Shown here: positions 9,626-18,684 of the stretch, in pieces
How positions within the stretch are numbered: position 1 is the first letter of the stretch
Layout: each line of letters opens with the position of its first letter
Source: JBMOUD01 sp049319665
GTDB lineage: Bacteria > Pseudomonadota > Gammaproteobacteria > Enterobacterales > Enterobacteriaceae
Assembly: GCF_049319665.1 (NCBI RefSeq)
Contig: NZ_JBMOUD010000005.1
Span: 124,001 to 188,000 of the forward strand
Reading direction: 5' to 3'
Length of the DNA stretch: 64,000 bases
The notes under the pieces: generated by a model
What the model was told of the DNA's origin: nothing
Database searches by the model: none
Seen by the model: only the letters and a program-made list of their open reading frames with translations
Translations under genes and position numbers: made by a program

Positions 9626-9641
9626 GGCTGCTGGCGCAGCC
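9626..9641 (-). promoter_or_regulatory. Hairpin in the secM-secA intergenic region
   Basis: A small stem GGCTGC / GCAGCC with a 4-nt loop lies 20-35 nt upstream of the secA ATG. In E. coli a secM-secA hairpin occludes the secA ribosome binding site and is opened when ribosomes stall on SecM. This stem is in the right place, but the base pairing that would mask the site itself is not obvious by eye. Confidence 0.45.
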
Positions 9642-9698
9642 ACTATTTATTAATCATTTTAGCTGGATCGAATCGGTGACCCAAAAGGAAAATATATT

Positions 9699-10223
9699 TT
9701 AAATCAGAGAGAAAGGCCCGGCACGAATGCCTTTCTTCTGCGCCAGCCATAAGCCCGGCTGATATGTTTGCGAAGACGGGATGACGTAATGCGGCCCAGA
9801 AGAGGCAATAGTTACCGGACGAGATTCGTGAGTAAGCAGCGCATTAAGCGTATGGAGTAGCGCTAGCTGCTGTACGTGTAATGGTTCAACTTCAGCAGCA
9901 ACAGCTAAAGGCGCAACGGTATAATTTACCGGTGGAGCCATAGCAAAAGAGAGGTGGCGAATAACCGTGCGCAGCGCATGCTGCTGCCAATAATCAACGC
10001 CATAACCTGGGCGGCGATGCGCCTGAAGCAGAGCAAGGTTACTTAGCCCTGTACTCCCAATGTTAAGACGGTTTAGACTGCACGACGTACTTGATGTGGT
10101 CGCTAGCTCAGAAGCTGACAAACTTGTCGAGACGCCAAGGCTCGCCGCGACCATCCCCAATAGGAGATGCGGCCAGAAATACCTTCTGCCAAATTGTCGC
10201 CAACGATTTAGAATACCAATCAC
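9699..10223 (-). CDS. secM: SecM, secretion monitor with arrest peptide
   Basis: A 174-residue exported regulator of secA. It has a long basic signal sequence (ILNRWRQFGRRYFWPHLLLG...) and an arrest motif at residues 154-170: Y-QPGL-WL-AQKK-GIRAGP, at 9714-9764 on the minus strand. It ends four residues after the critical proline, as in E. coli. Compared with the E. coli motif, F150 is Y, I156 is L and Q160 is K, while W155 and GIRAGP are kept. Stalling there when export is slow raises secA translation. The middle of the protein (about 45-150) is poorly conserved, as expected. Confidence 0.95.
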   Translation of the reverse strand: MIGILNRWRQFGRRYFWPHLLLGMVAASLGVSTSLSASELATTSSTSCSLNRLNIGSTGLSNLALLQAHRRPGYGVDYWQQHALRTVIRHLSFAMAPPVNYTVAPLAVAAEVEPLHVQQLALLHTLNALLTHESRPVTIASSGPHYVIPSSQTYQPGLWLAQKKGIRAGPFSLI

Positions 10224-10250
10224 AAGTTTAGAATCCGCCGGAGCTCGTCA

Positions 10251-10775
10251 ATGCGTAATAGCCGCCCACAATTATTAGATATCCTGTTCGACGACGCCAG
10301 TGCAGCAGACAAAAGTCCACTACGAGTTGTTCAGCAACGCGCGGCCGCTCTACTCAAGCTCAATCGCGCTGTGAAAAGTCTTTTACCTGCGCCTATGCAA
10401 AGCTGTTGCCGCGTAGCAAATTATCGTCAGGGTGTATTAGTGCTAGAGGTGGCTAATGCTAGCTGGATGATGCGGTTACGTTATGAACAACCGGCATTGC
10501 TCTCTGCACTTCGAGGGCAAATATTACCATCATTGTCTTCAATCGACATCAGGATTAATCCCTCGCTGATGGCGAAAATGGAAAACATTTCGCAAAACAC
10601 CTCAAAAAGTAACCAATCAGCCAGTGAAAAAACGCCGGTTAGACAGTTAAGTGAGCAAAGTGCGGAAGAATTACGAGGTCTTGCGAGCAGAAGTCCGGAA
10701 AAACTAAGAAAGGCATTAGAACGACTGGCTAACTTGGCCGGAGAGAGTACCAAACCAGCCAGTCGTAATAAGTAA
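10251..10775 (+). CDS. dciA: DUF721/DciA-family protein
   Basis: A 174-residue protein whose segment at about 20-105 matches DUF721 (RVANYRQGVLVLEVANASWMM...LRGQILPSLSSIDIRINP), the domain of DciA, a loader of the replicative helicase DnaB in many bacteria. The C-terminal third is polar, Ser/Glu/Lys-rich and probably disordered. It is on the plus strand between lpxC and secM, 27 bp from the divergent secM start and 12 bp from the convergent lpxC stop. A GGAG site 7 nt before the ATG supports the start. Enterobacteria usually load DnaB with DnaC, so its role here is uncertain. Family assignment is confident; the function is inferred. Confidence 0.82.
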   Translation: MRNSRPQLLDILFDDASAADKSPLRVVQQRAAALLKLNRAVKSLLPAPMQSCCRVANYRQGVLVLEVANASWMMRLRYEQPALLSALRGQILPSLSSIDIRINPSLMAKMENISQNTSKSNQSASEKTPVRQLSEQSAEELRGLASRSPEKLRKALERLANLAGESTKPASRNK

Positions 10776-10787
10776 TATCAGTACCGA

Positions 10788-11705
10788 TTAAGCCAATACT
10801 GTGGAAGGCGCTTTGAATGCCACAGGCATTTCAGCTTCATCCTGGAAGGTGACATATTCCCAGGCTTCCTGCTTAGCTAATACAGCTTGCAATAACTTGT
10901 TGTTCAGTGCATGACCAGATTTGAACGCGGTGAACGCGCCAATGATATTGTGGCCACAAATAAACAGGTCACCGATAGCATCCAACATTTTGTGACGAAC
11001 GAATTCATCTTCAAAACGCAGGCCATCGTCGTTAAGCACGCGGTAATCATCCACAACAATGGCACAATCAAAGCTGCCACCCAGGCACAAACCACGTGAC
11101 TGCAGATACTCGATATCACGCATAAATCCGAAAGTTCGGGCTCGGCTAATTTGGCGAACAAAGGACTCCGCAGAGAATTCCATTTTGTAACGTTGCGAAC
11201 TGCCATCAATTGCCGGGTGATTGAAGTCGATAGTAAAGTCGAGATTAAAACCGTTGTAAGGTTTAAATTCAGCCCACTTATCACCGTCTTCAACACGAAC
11301 CGTTTCTTTGATGCGCAGGAATTTCTTCGCGCAGTTCAATTCTTCAATCCCTGCATCCATCAACAGATAGACGAAAGGTGCGGCACTCCCATCCATAATC
11401 GGCACTTCAGGTGCGTCAACTTCGATAATAATGTTATCGATGCCTAAACCTGCCAATGCAGCATTAAGGTGCTCTACCGTCGAAATACGTACGTCATGCT
11501 CATTGACCAGGCAGGTACAGAGCATGGTATCACGCACGGATTTGGCATCTGCCGGAAAATCGACCGGTGGATTCAAGTCAGTGCGACGATAGATGACCCC
11601 GGTATTAGCCGCAGCAGGTCGCAAAGTCAAGGTGACTTTCTTACCGGTATGTAAACCGACACCTGTCGCCTGAACGATACGTTTTAATGTACGTTGTTTG
11701 ATCAT
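10788..11705 (-). CDS. lpxC: UDP-3-O-acyl-N-acetylglucosamine deacetylase LpxC
   Basis: A 305-residue zinc deacetylase, the committed step of lipid A synthesis. Zinc and catalytic residues are visible: H79 in STVEHLNAAL, and the HKMLDAIGD segment (His and Asp) near residue 238. The family N terminus MIKQRTLKRIVQATGVGLHTG fixes the start. Downstream of ftsZ on the same strand, as in E. coli. The C-terminal tail, which affects FtsH degradation in E. coli, ends MPVAFKAPSTVLA and is rich in nonpolar residues. Confidence 0.98.
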   Translation of the reverse strand: MIKQRTLKRIVQATGVGLHTGKKVTLTLRPAAANTGVIYRRTDLNPPVDFPADAKSVRDTMLCTCLVNEHDVRISTVEHLNAALAGLGIDNIIIEVDAPEVPIMDGSAAPFVYLLMDAGIEELNCAKKFLRIKETVRVEDGDKWAEFKPYNGFNLDFTIDFNHPAIDGSSQRYKMEFSAESFVRQISRARTFGFMRDIEYLQSRGLCLGGSFDCAIVVDDYRVLNDDGLRFEDEFVRHKMLDAIGDLFICGHNIIGAFTAFKSGHALNNKLLQAVLAKQEAWEYVTFQDEAEMPVAFKAPSTVLA

Positions 11706-11790
11706 CGTTTTAATCTCGCAATGTTATCCATCCAACCGACCAAAGAATACACCAAGGTCGGCGGAGCAGTTTAGCACAAAGAGCGAAGAA

Positions 11791-11814
11791 GCCCAAATTT
11801 CAGAATATTCGGGC
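11791..11814 (-). terminator. Possible terminator after ftsZ
   Basis: On the minus strand a GCCCGAA / TTTGGGC stem (one G-U pair, 10-nt loop) follows the ftsZ stop and is followed by TTCTTC. It is a weak candidate between ftsZ and lpxC. Confidence 0.4.
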
Positions 11815-11816
11815 TA

Positions 11817-12974
11817 TCAGTCCGCCTGCTTACGCAGGAAGGCTGGAATATCCAGATAATCAGGCTCTTTATTCGATTGCGTACTCTGATCGTTCACCAC
11901 TTTGGCAGCAGGTTTGTTTTCCTGCGGCAATGGCGTCATACCGTGTTGCTGGTAGCGATGGTCCATAACTGGCTGGCTGCTCGCCTGCTTATTAGTGACC
12001 AAAGTGATCTCAGGACGCTTATCCATGCCGATGCCGGTTGCGACGACAGTAACACGCAACTCATCGTTCATTTCTGGGTCAAGAGAGGTACCGATAACCA
12101 CGGTGGCATTATCAGAAGCAAATGCACGAATGGTGTTACCTACAGTCTCGAACTCATCCAAACGCAGGTCGAAGCCCGCGGTGATGTTAACCAGCACGCC
12201 ACGTGCGCCAGACAGGTCGATATCTTCCAGCAGTGGGCTGGAGATCGCCATTTCAGCCGCTTCTTCTGCACGGTCTTCGCCAGAAGCAACGCCTGAGCCC
12301 ATCATGGCATAACCCATTTCAGACATCACAGTGCGCACGTCAGCAAAGTCGACGTTCATCAGACCAGGACGTGTGATCAGCTCGGCGATACCTTGTACTG
12401 CGCCTTTCAGAACGTCATTAGCTGCACCGAATGCATCAAGCAGAGAAATACCACGGCCCAGAACTTTAAGTAATTTATCGTTCGGGATGGTGATCAGTGA
12501 GTCAACATGCTTGGACAGTTCAGCGATACCCTGTTCAGCGAATGCCATACGCTTCTTGCCTTCAAAGTTGAAAGGCTTAGTAACGACAGCAACGGTCAGG
12601 ATACCTAAATCTTTTGCAACTTCTGCAACAACAGGAGCAGCACCCGTACCGGTACCGCCGCCCATGCCTGCGGCGATAAAGACCATATCTGCGCCTTCAA
12701 GCGCTGCGCGCAGGGCTTCACGGTCTTCTTCTGCAGAATTGCGACCAACTTCAGGGTTAGCGCCAGCACCCAAACCTTTGGTAATACCGCTACCAATTTG
12801 GATAGTCTGGCCTACAGCCGTTTTACGCAACGCCTGAGCATCGGTGTTAACGGCAAAGAATTCAACACCTTCGATGCGCTCACGCACCATGTGTTCTACG
12901 GCGTTACCGCCGCCGCCGCCGACGCCGATGACTTTAATCACCGCGTCATTGGTAAGTTCCATAGGTTCAAACAT
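11817..12974 (-). CDS. ftsZ: Cell division GTPase FtsZ
   Basis: A 385-residue tubulin homologue that polymerises into the Z-ring. It shows the N-terminal GGGGGNAVEHM loop, the tubulin signature GGGTGTGAAP, a variable linker and the conserved C-terminal tail DYLDIPAFLRKQAD that binds FtsA and ZipA. The ATG at 12974 is preceded by GGAGAG and gives the family N terminus MFEPMEL. A longer in-frame extension to 13028 is not supported. It follows ftsA by 72 bp. Confidence 0.98.
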   Translation of the reverse strand: MFEPMELTNDAVIKVIGVGGGGGNAVEHMVRERIEGVEFFAVNTDAQALRKTAVGQTIQIGSGITKGLGAGANPEVGRNSAEEDREALRAALEGADMVFIAAGMGGGTGTGAAPVVAEVAKDLGILTVAVVTKPFNFEGKKRMAFAEQGIAELSKHVDSLITIPNDKLLKVLGRGISLLDAFGAANDVLKGAVQGIAELITRPGLMNVDFADVRTVMSEMGYAMMGSGVASGEDRAEEAAEMAISSPLLEDIDLSGARGVLVNITAGFDLRLDEFETVGNTIRAFASDNATVVIGTSLDPEMNDELRVTVVATGIGMDKRPEITLVTNKQASSQPVMDHRYQQHGMTPLPQENKPAAKVVNDQSTQSNKEPDYLDIPAFLRKQAD

Positions 12975-13046
12975 AGTTTCTCTCCGTTTTGTGCCTGTCG
13001 CTTCGGGATCATTAATAAGTAACAGCATGATCCCGTTGTTAAAACA

Positions 13047-14303
13047 TTAAAACTCTTTTCTCAGCCAGCTGTTGATTTTTTTGAACCAAGTGCTCACTGA
13101 GGCGCGTTTTTCCACTTCTGACTCACCGCTAAGGTGAGATTCTTTACCATAGTGCAGTAGCCCTACAGCAGTAGAGTAGTAAGGTTCCTGCGCATAATCT
13201 GTCAGCCCGGTGATGTTCAAAGGTTGACCGATGCGCACCTGGGTATGAAATACCCGTTGCGCACAAGCTGCCAGACCATCAATTTGCGCTGCGCCGCCCG
13301 TTAATACGATGCCAGCGGCCAGATGATGTTTTACGCCCTGCTGGCGTAACTGCTCCTGCAATTGCAAAATTTCATCATTCACTAAATTCAGCAACTCGGT
13401 ATAACGTGGTTCTATTACTTCCGCTAACGTCTGGCGTTGCAGGCTGCGAGGAGGACGTCCCCCAACGCTTGGCACTTCAACATTTTCATCTTTGCCGACG
13501 ATGGAACCTAATGCACAACCGTGACGCACTTTAATCGCTTCTGCGTCCGTTGGAGGTGTTCCAAAGGCGTAAGCAATATCGCTCGTCACTACGTTACCCG
13601 CATAAGGAATAACTTTAGTATGACGCAATGCACCGCCGGTATAAACGGCTATATCCATTGTGCCACCACCAACGTCAACGACACAGACGCCCAGCTCGCG
13701 CTCATCTTCGGTAAGTACGGCATAACTGGAAGCCAAACCAGCAAAAATTAACTGATCGACTTTCAATCCACAGCGCTCTACCGCTTTAACAATGTTCTTA
13801 GCCATATCATTATGGCAAGTAATCAGATGAACCTTGGCCTGCATACGCACGCCAGATAAACCCACCGGATTTTTGATACCTTCCTGATAATCAATGGCAT
13901 ATTCCTGCGGAATAACATGCAATACGCGGTGTTCGTCACGAACACGTACCGATTTAGCGGTATGTACGACATTCTCCACATCTTCCTGCGTCACTTCCTC
14001 TTCAGAAATAGGAACCATCCCTATCTCATTCTGGCAACTAATATGCTTGCCAGACAAGGCCAGATAAACGGAAGAGATTTGGCAATCAGCCATCAATTCG
14101 GCCTGATCTATAGCACGCTGTACGCATTTAACTACAGATTCCAGGTCATTGACGCCGCCTTTATCCATGCCGCGTGAAGGGCAACTGCCCACACCGATAA
14201 TATTGACCATGCCATCAGGCAGAACTTCCCCTACCAGTGCAGCAACTTTCGCTGTACCGATCTCCAGCCCAACTACCAGTTTTCTGTCCGTTGACTTGAT
14301 CAT
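13047..14303 (-). CDS. ftsA: Cell division protein FtsA
   Basis: A 418-residue actin-like ATPase that tethers FtsZ to the membrane. It has the actin-fold phosphate loops (GLEIGTAKVAALVGE; DVGGGTMDIAVY), an adenosine motif (LTGGAAQIDG) and a C-terminal amphipathic membrane-targeting helix ending SWLRKEF. It overlaps ftsQ by 4 bp. Confidence 0.98.
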   Translation of the reverse strand: MIKSTDRKLVVGLEIGTAKVAALVGEVLPDGMVNIIGVGSCPSRGMDKGGVNDLESVVKCVQRAIDQAELMADCQISSVYLALSGKHISCQNEIGMVPISEEEVTQEDVENVVHTAKSVRVRDEHRVLHVIPQEYAIDYQEGIKNPVGLSGVRMQAKVHLITCHNDMAKNIVKAVERCGLKVDQLIFAGLASSYAVLTEDERELGVCVVDVGGGTMDIAVYTGGALRHTKVIPYAGNVVTSDIAYAFGTPPTDAEAIKVRHGCALGSIVGKDENVEVPSVGGRPPRSLQRQTLAEVIEPRYTELLNLVNDEILQLQEQLRQQGVKHHLAAGIVLTGGAAQIDGLAACAQRVFHTQVRIGQPLNITGLTDYAQEPYYSTAVGLLHYGKESHLSGESEVEKRASVSTWFKKINSWLRKEF

Positions 14304-15136
14304 TGTTGTTTAGCCTGTGCCTGATTCTGATTACTGTTTTGCTGATCGATAAACTCTGGAACCCAACCTACTGCAGCGCCGGAGTCATAACGTAAGTCGA
14401 CATAACTGACGCGCTTTTTATCGGCTTCACCCTGTTGCTGGAATCTTGGATAAAGCTCGATAAAGCGTTGCAAACGTGCCGTACGATCGTCGCGCCCAAG
14501 ATCAAGGCGGGTATCGTCATCCAAGGTTACCTGCCAAGAGTGTCGTGCCGTCATCGAGACAGATTTCACCGTGAACTTACCTGCAGCCAGCACCTGACTA
14601 ATTTCTTGATAACCTTGTAAAACATCTTGCTCGCTACCTTCTGGACCATAAAGCAGCGGCATTTTCTGTTTGGCAACTCTTTCCAGCGGCAGGCTGAATG
14701 ATTCACCTTCAGCATCAACCATATGCACATCATTCCAATGTGCGACTGGAACATACTCCACCAAATGAATCTTCAACTCATTTGGCCATTGTTTGCGAAC
14801 GCTGACCTGTTTAATCCACGGCAGACGTTCAATCTGCTGCTGGATAACATTGACATCCTGAGTCATGAACGTGCCCGGTTCACCTAATGACAGTATCGCC
14901 TGACGGATATCATCATTGGTGGTGTAGTGACGATCGCCGGTCACCACCAACTGCGATAGCGGTAAACGCTTGGCATCATCCATCCAACTCAGCACCGCTA
15001 TGGTGCTCCAGATGATAGTTGCCACTACCAGCAGAAGGAAAACAATCCCCGCCAGTTGCACACCGTTACTGCGACGTCCATTGCTAGACGTTGCCTCGGA
15101 TTCACGCTCACGAGCATTCAGGGCCGCTTGAGACAT
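14300..15136 (-). CDS. ftsQ: Cell division protein FtsQ
   Basis: A 278-residue bitopic protein of the divisome FtsQLB subcomplex. It has a short cytoplasmic N terminus, one membrane segment (about 29-50, GIVFLLLVVATIIWSTIAVL), a POTRA domain beginning at LPLSQLVVTGDRHYT and a beta domain. The C-terminal tail is Gln-rich. It is 1 bp from ddlB and overlaps ftsA by 4 bp. Confidence 0.97.
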   Translation of the reverse strand: MSQAALNARERESEATSSNGRRSNGVQLAGIVFLLLVVATIIWSTIAVLSWMDDAKRLPLSQLVVTGDRHYTTNDDIRQAILSLGEPGTFMTQDVNVIQQQIERLPWIKQVSVRKQWPNELKIHLVEYVPVAHWNDVHMVDAEGESFSLPLERVAKQKMPLLYGPEGSEQDVLQGYQEISQVLAAGKFTVKSVSMTARHSWQVTLDDDTRLDLGRDDRTARLQRFIELYPRFQQQGEADKKRVSYVDLRYDSGAAVGWVPEFIDQQNSNQNQAQAKQQ

Positions 15137-15137
15137 A

Positions 15138-16058
15138 TCAGTCGGCTAGCTCCAAAATACGCGCCACCAGCTGAGAGAAGCTCAGTCCGGCATGTTTAGC
15201 GGCCATCGGCACTAAACTGTGGCTGGTCATGCCCGGGGAGGTATTAACCTCCAGTAAATTGAATCCACCGTCGCTGTCTTGCATCACATCAACGCGTCCC
15301 CAGCCGCTGCAATCGAGCGCCTGATAGGCCTGTAACGCAATTTCTGACAATTGTTTTTCTTGCTCAGCGCTTAACCCACTTGGGCAGAAATATTGGGTCT
15401 CATCAGAGATATATTTCGCCTGATAGTCATAAAAAACACCGGCTGGCTGAATACGAATAGAGGGCATAACATTGTCACCAATAATTGCCACCGTATATTC
15501 TGGGCCACTCAACCATTTTTCGATCAACACATTGTCGTCGTGACGGAAGCCTTCTTCTAATGCCGGGAGCAACTCCTCAGCACTCGATACTTTGCTCATA
15601 CCGACGCTCGAACCTTCACGGCTCGGCTTAACAATCAACGGTAAACCCAGTTTAGCGATGTTCTCCGCGATTGGGCCTTGCTCAATCAGGGCAAGTTGCT
15701 TACGGTTCAACGCCACGAAAGGTGCTACCGGTAAGCCCAGCGCCTGCCAAACCAGCTTGGTACGGAATTTATCCATAGTCAGCGCAGAGGCCATCACACC
15801 ACTGCCTGTATACGGCAGACCAATCTGCTCTAACGTGCCTTGCAGCGTGCCGTCTTCGCCACCGCGTCCGTGCAAGGCGATAAAGACTTTCTCAAAACCC
15901 TGCTGTTTTAACTGCGTAACATCAAAAGTTTTAGTATCAATGGCGTGCGCATCAATACCCGCCTCTTTCAGTCCAGCCAACACAGCAGCGCCAGAATTCA
16001 GGGAAACGTCACGCTCAGCAGAGGTTCCGCCAAATAATACGGCGACTTTCTCAGACAT
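15138..16058 (-). CDS. ddlB: D-alanine--D-alanine ligase B
   Basis: A 306-residue ATP-grasp ligase that makes the D-Ala-D-Ala dipeptide for peptidoglycan. Characteristic segments are the LHGRGGEDGTLQG loop, the ATP-binding KPSREGSSVGMSKV strand and the LEVNTSPGMTSHSLVPMAA metal/substrate loop. The start overlaps murC by 8 bp. Confidence 0.98.
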   Translation of the reverse strand: MSEKVAVLFGGTSAERDVSLNSGAAVLAGLKEAGIDAHAIDTKTFDVTQLKQQGFEKVFIALHGRGGEDGTLQGTLEQIGLPYTGSGVMASALTMDKFRTKLVWQALGLPVAPFVALNRKQLALIEQGPIAENIAKLGLPLIVKPSREGSSVGMSKVSSAEELLPALEEGFRHDDNVLIEKWLSGPEYTVAIIGDNVMPSIRIQPAGVFYDYQAKYISDETQYFCPSGLSAEQEKQLSEIALQAYQALDCSGWGRVDVMQDSDGGFNLLEVNTSPGMTSHSLVPMAAKHAGLSFSQLVARILELAD

Positions 16059-17538
16059 GATGTTCCTCCCCTTTTTTCAACGGCTGTAATTTTTGATCCG
16101 CTAACTTGCGCGCGACTTTACCGACATTACCTGCCCCCTGAACCAAGACCAGGTCATCGGCATTCAACACCTGCGCCAGGCTCTCAGGCACGGTATCAAT
16201 ATCAGAAACCAGAATCGGGTCTAGCTTGCCTCGTGCGCGTATGGTGCGGCATAGCGAACGGCTATCTGCTCCTGGGATTGCAGCTTCACCGGCAGGATAA
16301 ACATCGAGCATGATCAGCAAATCCACCTGCGACAACACATTAGCGAAATCATCATAGAGATCGCGGGTACGCGTATAACGGTGCGGCTGGAAAATCATCA
16401 CCAGACGCTTATCTTGCCAACCAGCACGTGCCGCCTTAATAGTGGCGTCAACTTCAGTCGGGTGGTGGCCATAATCGTCAACCAGCATCGCTTTACCCGC
16501 TTTACCGTTAACCTGCTCCAGCGGGAATTCACCGAGGAAGTCAAAGCGGCGGCCAGTGCCCTGGAAGCCTGCCAATGCACTCAAAATCGCGTCGTCGTCA
16601 ATGCCTTCATCCGTCGCCACAGCAATCGCAGCGGCAGCATTCAGCGCGTTATGACGACCCGGTGCATTCAGCACCACTTCAATCGGCATTTTGTCCTGAC
16701 GGCGCACGGTAAAACGACCTTGAGAGCCGGTCTGGCTATATTCTTCAATAAATACGTCAGCATCTTCGCTGAAACCGTAAGTGGTGATATGACGCCCAAC
16801 GCGTGGCAGCAGCTCACGGATCACCGGGTCATCAATGCACATCACGGCACGGCCGTAGAACGGCAAATTGTGCAAGAAATTAATAAACGTCTGCTTAAGT
16901 ACCTCAAAGTCACCTTGATAGGTGTCCATGTGGTCAGCTTCAATATTCGTCACAATCGCAACCATCGGCTGCAAATGCAGGAACGATGCGTCGCTTTCAT
17001 CAGCTTCAGCAATCAGGAAACGGCTTGAACCCAAACGAGCATGAGTGCCCGCGGCCTTCACCAATCCACCGTTAACAAAAGTCGGATCTAATCCGGCCTC
17101 AGCATAAATACTGGTTACCATTGCCGTAGTAGTGGTCTTACCGTGCGTACCGGCAACGGCGATGCCGTGACGGAAACGCATCAACTCAGCCAACATCTCG
17201 GCACGGCGTATCACCGGGATACGCGCTTCACGAGCGGCAACAATCTCAGGGTTGTCAGCAGAGATAGCGGTTGAGACCACAACAACGCTGGCATCCAATA
17301 CGTTTTCTGGGCGGTGATTAAAATAGATTTGAGCGCCCAACGCAGACAATTGCTGCGTCACAGGGTTCGGAGCCAGGTCCGAACCGCTAATTTGATACCC
17401 TTCATTTGCCAACACTTCGGCGATACCACCCATGCCGGCACCACCGATGCCAACAAAGTGTATGTGCCGGACGCGATGCATCTCGGGCACGAAGGTACGC
17501 AGTTTCGCCAATTGTTGTGTATTCACGTTTTTCTTCAC
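16051..17538 (-). CDS. murC: UDP-N-acetylmuramate--L-alanine ligase
   Basis: A 495-residue Mur ligase that adds the first amino acid (L-Ala) of the stem peptide. It has the N-terminal Rossmann motif HFVGIGGAGMGGIAEVL, the ATP-binding AGTHGKTTTTAM and the EADESD segment. Cytosolic. It is slightly longer than E. coli MurC at the C terminus, which is lysine-rich (QKLQPLKKGEEHHV) and overlaps ddlB. It follows murG by 69 bp. Confidence 0.98.
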   Translation of the reverse strand: MKKNVNTQQLAKLRTFVPEMHRVRHIHFVGIGGAGMGGIAEVLANEGYQISGSDLAPNPVTQQLSALGAQIYFNHRPENVLDASVVVVSTAISADNPEIVAAREARIPVIRRAEMLAELMRFRHGIAVAGTHGKTTTTAMVTSIYAEAGLDPTFVNGGLVKAAGTHARLGSSRFLIAEADESDASFLHLQPMVAIVTNIEADHMDTYQGDFEVLKQTFINFLHNLPFYGRAVMCIDDPVIRELLPRVGRHITTYGFSEDADVFIEEYSQTGSQGRFTVRRQDKMPIEVVLNAPGRHNALNAAAAIAVATDEGIDDDAILSALAGFQGTGRRFDFLGEFPLEQVNGKAGKAMLVDDYGHHPTEVDATIKAARAGWQDKRLVMIFQPHRYTRTRDLYDDFANVLSQVDLLIMLDVYPAGEAAIPGADSRSLCRTIRARGKLDPILVSDIDTVPESLAQVLNADDLVLVQGAGNVGKVARKLADQKLQPLKKGEEHHV

Positions 17539-17607
17539 TATTCTCTGGTTACGAATTATTACTCACGCTCGGTGCCTTCTGGCACCAGCCTTTGCTTCAT
17601 GTACTCT

Positions 17608-18684
17608 TTACTGCTTTTTCTTTATTGCGGCGGCAACCACTTCTGCTGCCACGCGCTCTGTCGCATCTGGAATAGCAGCGGCACGCGCATTACCCGCCAT
17701 TTTCAGCAGCGTCTGGCGGTCCCAGCTCGCTAATAGCGTGGAGATAGCCTCAGCGGTAACATCCTGCTGTTCAATAATTTTCGCGGCACCGGCCTTCTCA
17801 AGCGGCAACGCATTCCAATACTGTTGGCGATCTTTATGCTGGAAAGGCACAAAGATAGCAGGTAATCCAGCGGCAGCAATTTCGCTGACGGTTAATGCGC
17901 CGGAGCGGCAAACTACCACATCTGCCCACGCGTAGGCCTGCGCCATATCATCAATAAACTCGGTGACGCGATGTTGGGTTTGACCAACGCTCTGATACGC
18001 CTGATTGACCGACTCCAACGCGCCTTTACCTACCTGGTGCCAAAGGGTGGCTTTATCGCCCAGCAACGCGGCAACCTGCGGCATTGTCTGGTTAAGCACC
18101 CGAGCGCCCTGACTGCCACCCACAACCAGAACGCGAGTCGGCCCTTCACGTCCATTCAAACGCTCTTCGGGTAACGGCAGTGCTAACACATCGGTACGCA
18201 CCGGGTTGCCCACAACATCGGCGTGAGGAAAAGCACCGGGAAACGCCTGTAACACTTTTTTGGCAATTCGCGATAACCAGCGGTTGGTTAATCCGGCAAT
18301 GCCGTTTTGCTCATGCAATACTACCGGGATACCACAAGACCAGGCAGCTAAACCGCCCGGACCGGAAACGTACCCGCCCATGCCTAAAACCACATCAGGC
18401 TGAAAACGGCGCATGATGGTTTTCGCTTGGCGCCACGCATGATATATGCGAATTGGGGCGGTGAGTTGCGCTTTCAGACCTTTCCCACGTAATCCAGAGA
18501 TATTAATAAAATCAATCTCAATACCATTCTTTGGTACTAGGTCCGCTTCCATGCGATCGGCAGTACCCAACCAGCGGACTTCCCAGCCTTGCGCTATCAA
18601 ATGATGGGCGACAGCGAGACCGGGAAATACATGCCCGCCAGTTCCGCCAGCCATCACCATTAAACGCTTGGTCTTGCCACTCAT
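17608..18684 (-). CDS. murG: Lipid II-forming GlcNAc transferase MurG
   Basis: A 358-residue peripheral membrane glycosyltransferase converting lipid I to lipid II. It has GGTGGHVFPGLAVA at the N terminus, the HEQNGIAGLTNR acceptor loop and the UDP-GlcNAc-binding region CRSGALTVSEIAAAGLPAIFVPF. The start shares a base with the ftsW stop. Confidence 0.98.
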   Translation of the reverse strand: MSGKTKRLMVMAGGTGGHVFPGLAVAHHLIAQGWEVRWLGTADRMEADLVPKNGIEIDFINISGLRGKGLKAQLTAPIRIYHAWRQAKTIMRRFQPDVVLGMGGYVSGPGGLAAWSCGIPVVLHEQNGIAGLTNRWLSRIAKKVLQAFPGAFPHADVVGNPVRTDVLALPLPEERLNGREGPTRVLVVGGSQGARVLNQTMPQVAALLGDKATLWHQVGKGALESVNQAYQSVGQTQHRVTEFIDDMAQAYAWADVVVCRSGALTVSEIAAAGLPAIFVPFQHKDRQQYWNALPLEKAGAAKIIEQQDVTAEAISTLLASWDRQTLLKMAGNARAAAIPDATERVAAEVVAAAIKKKQ

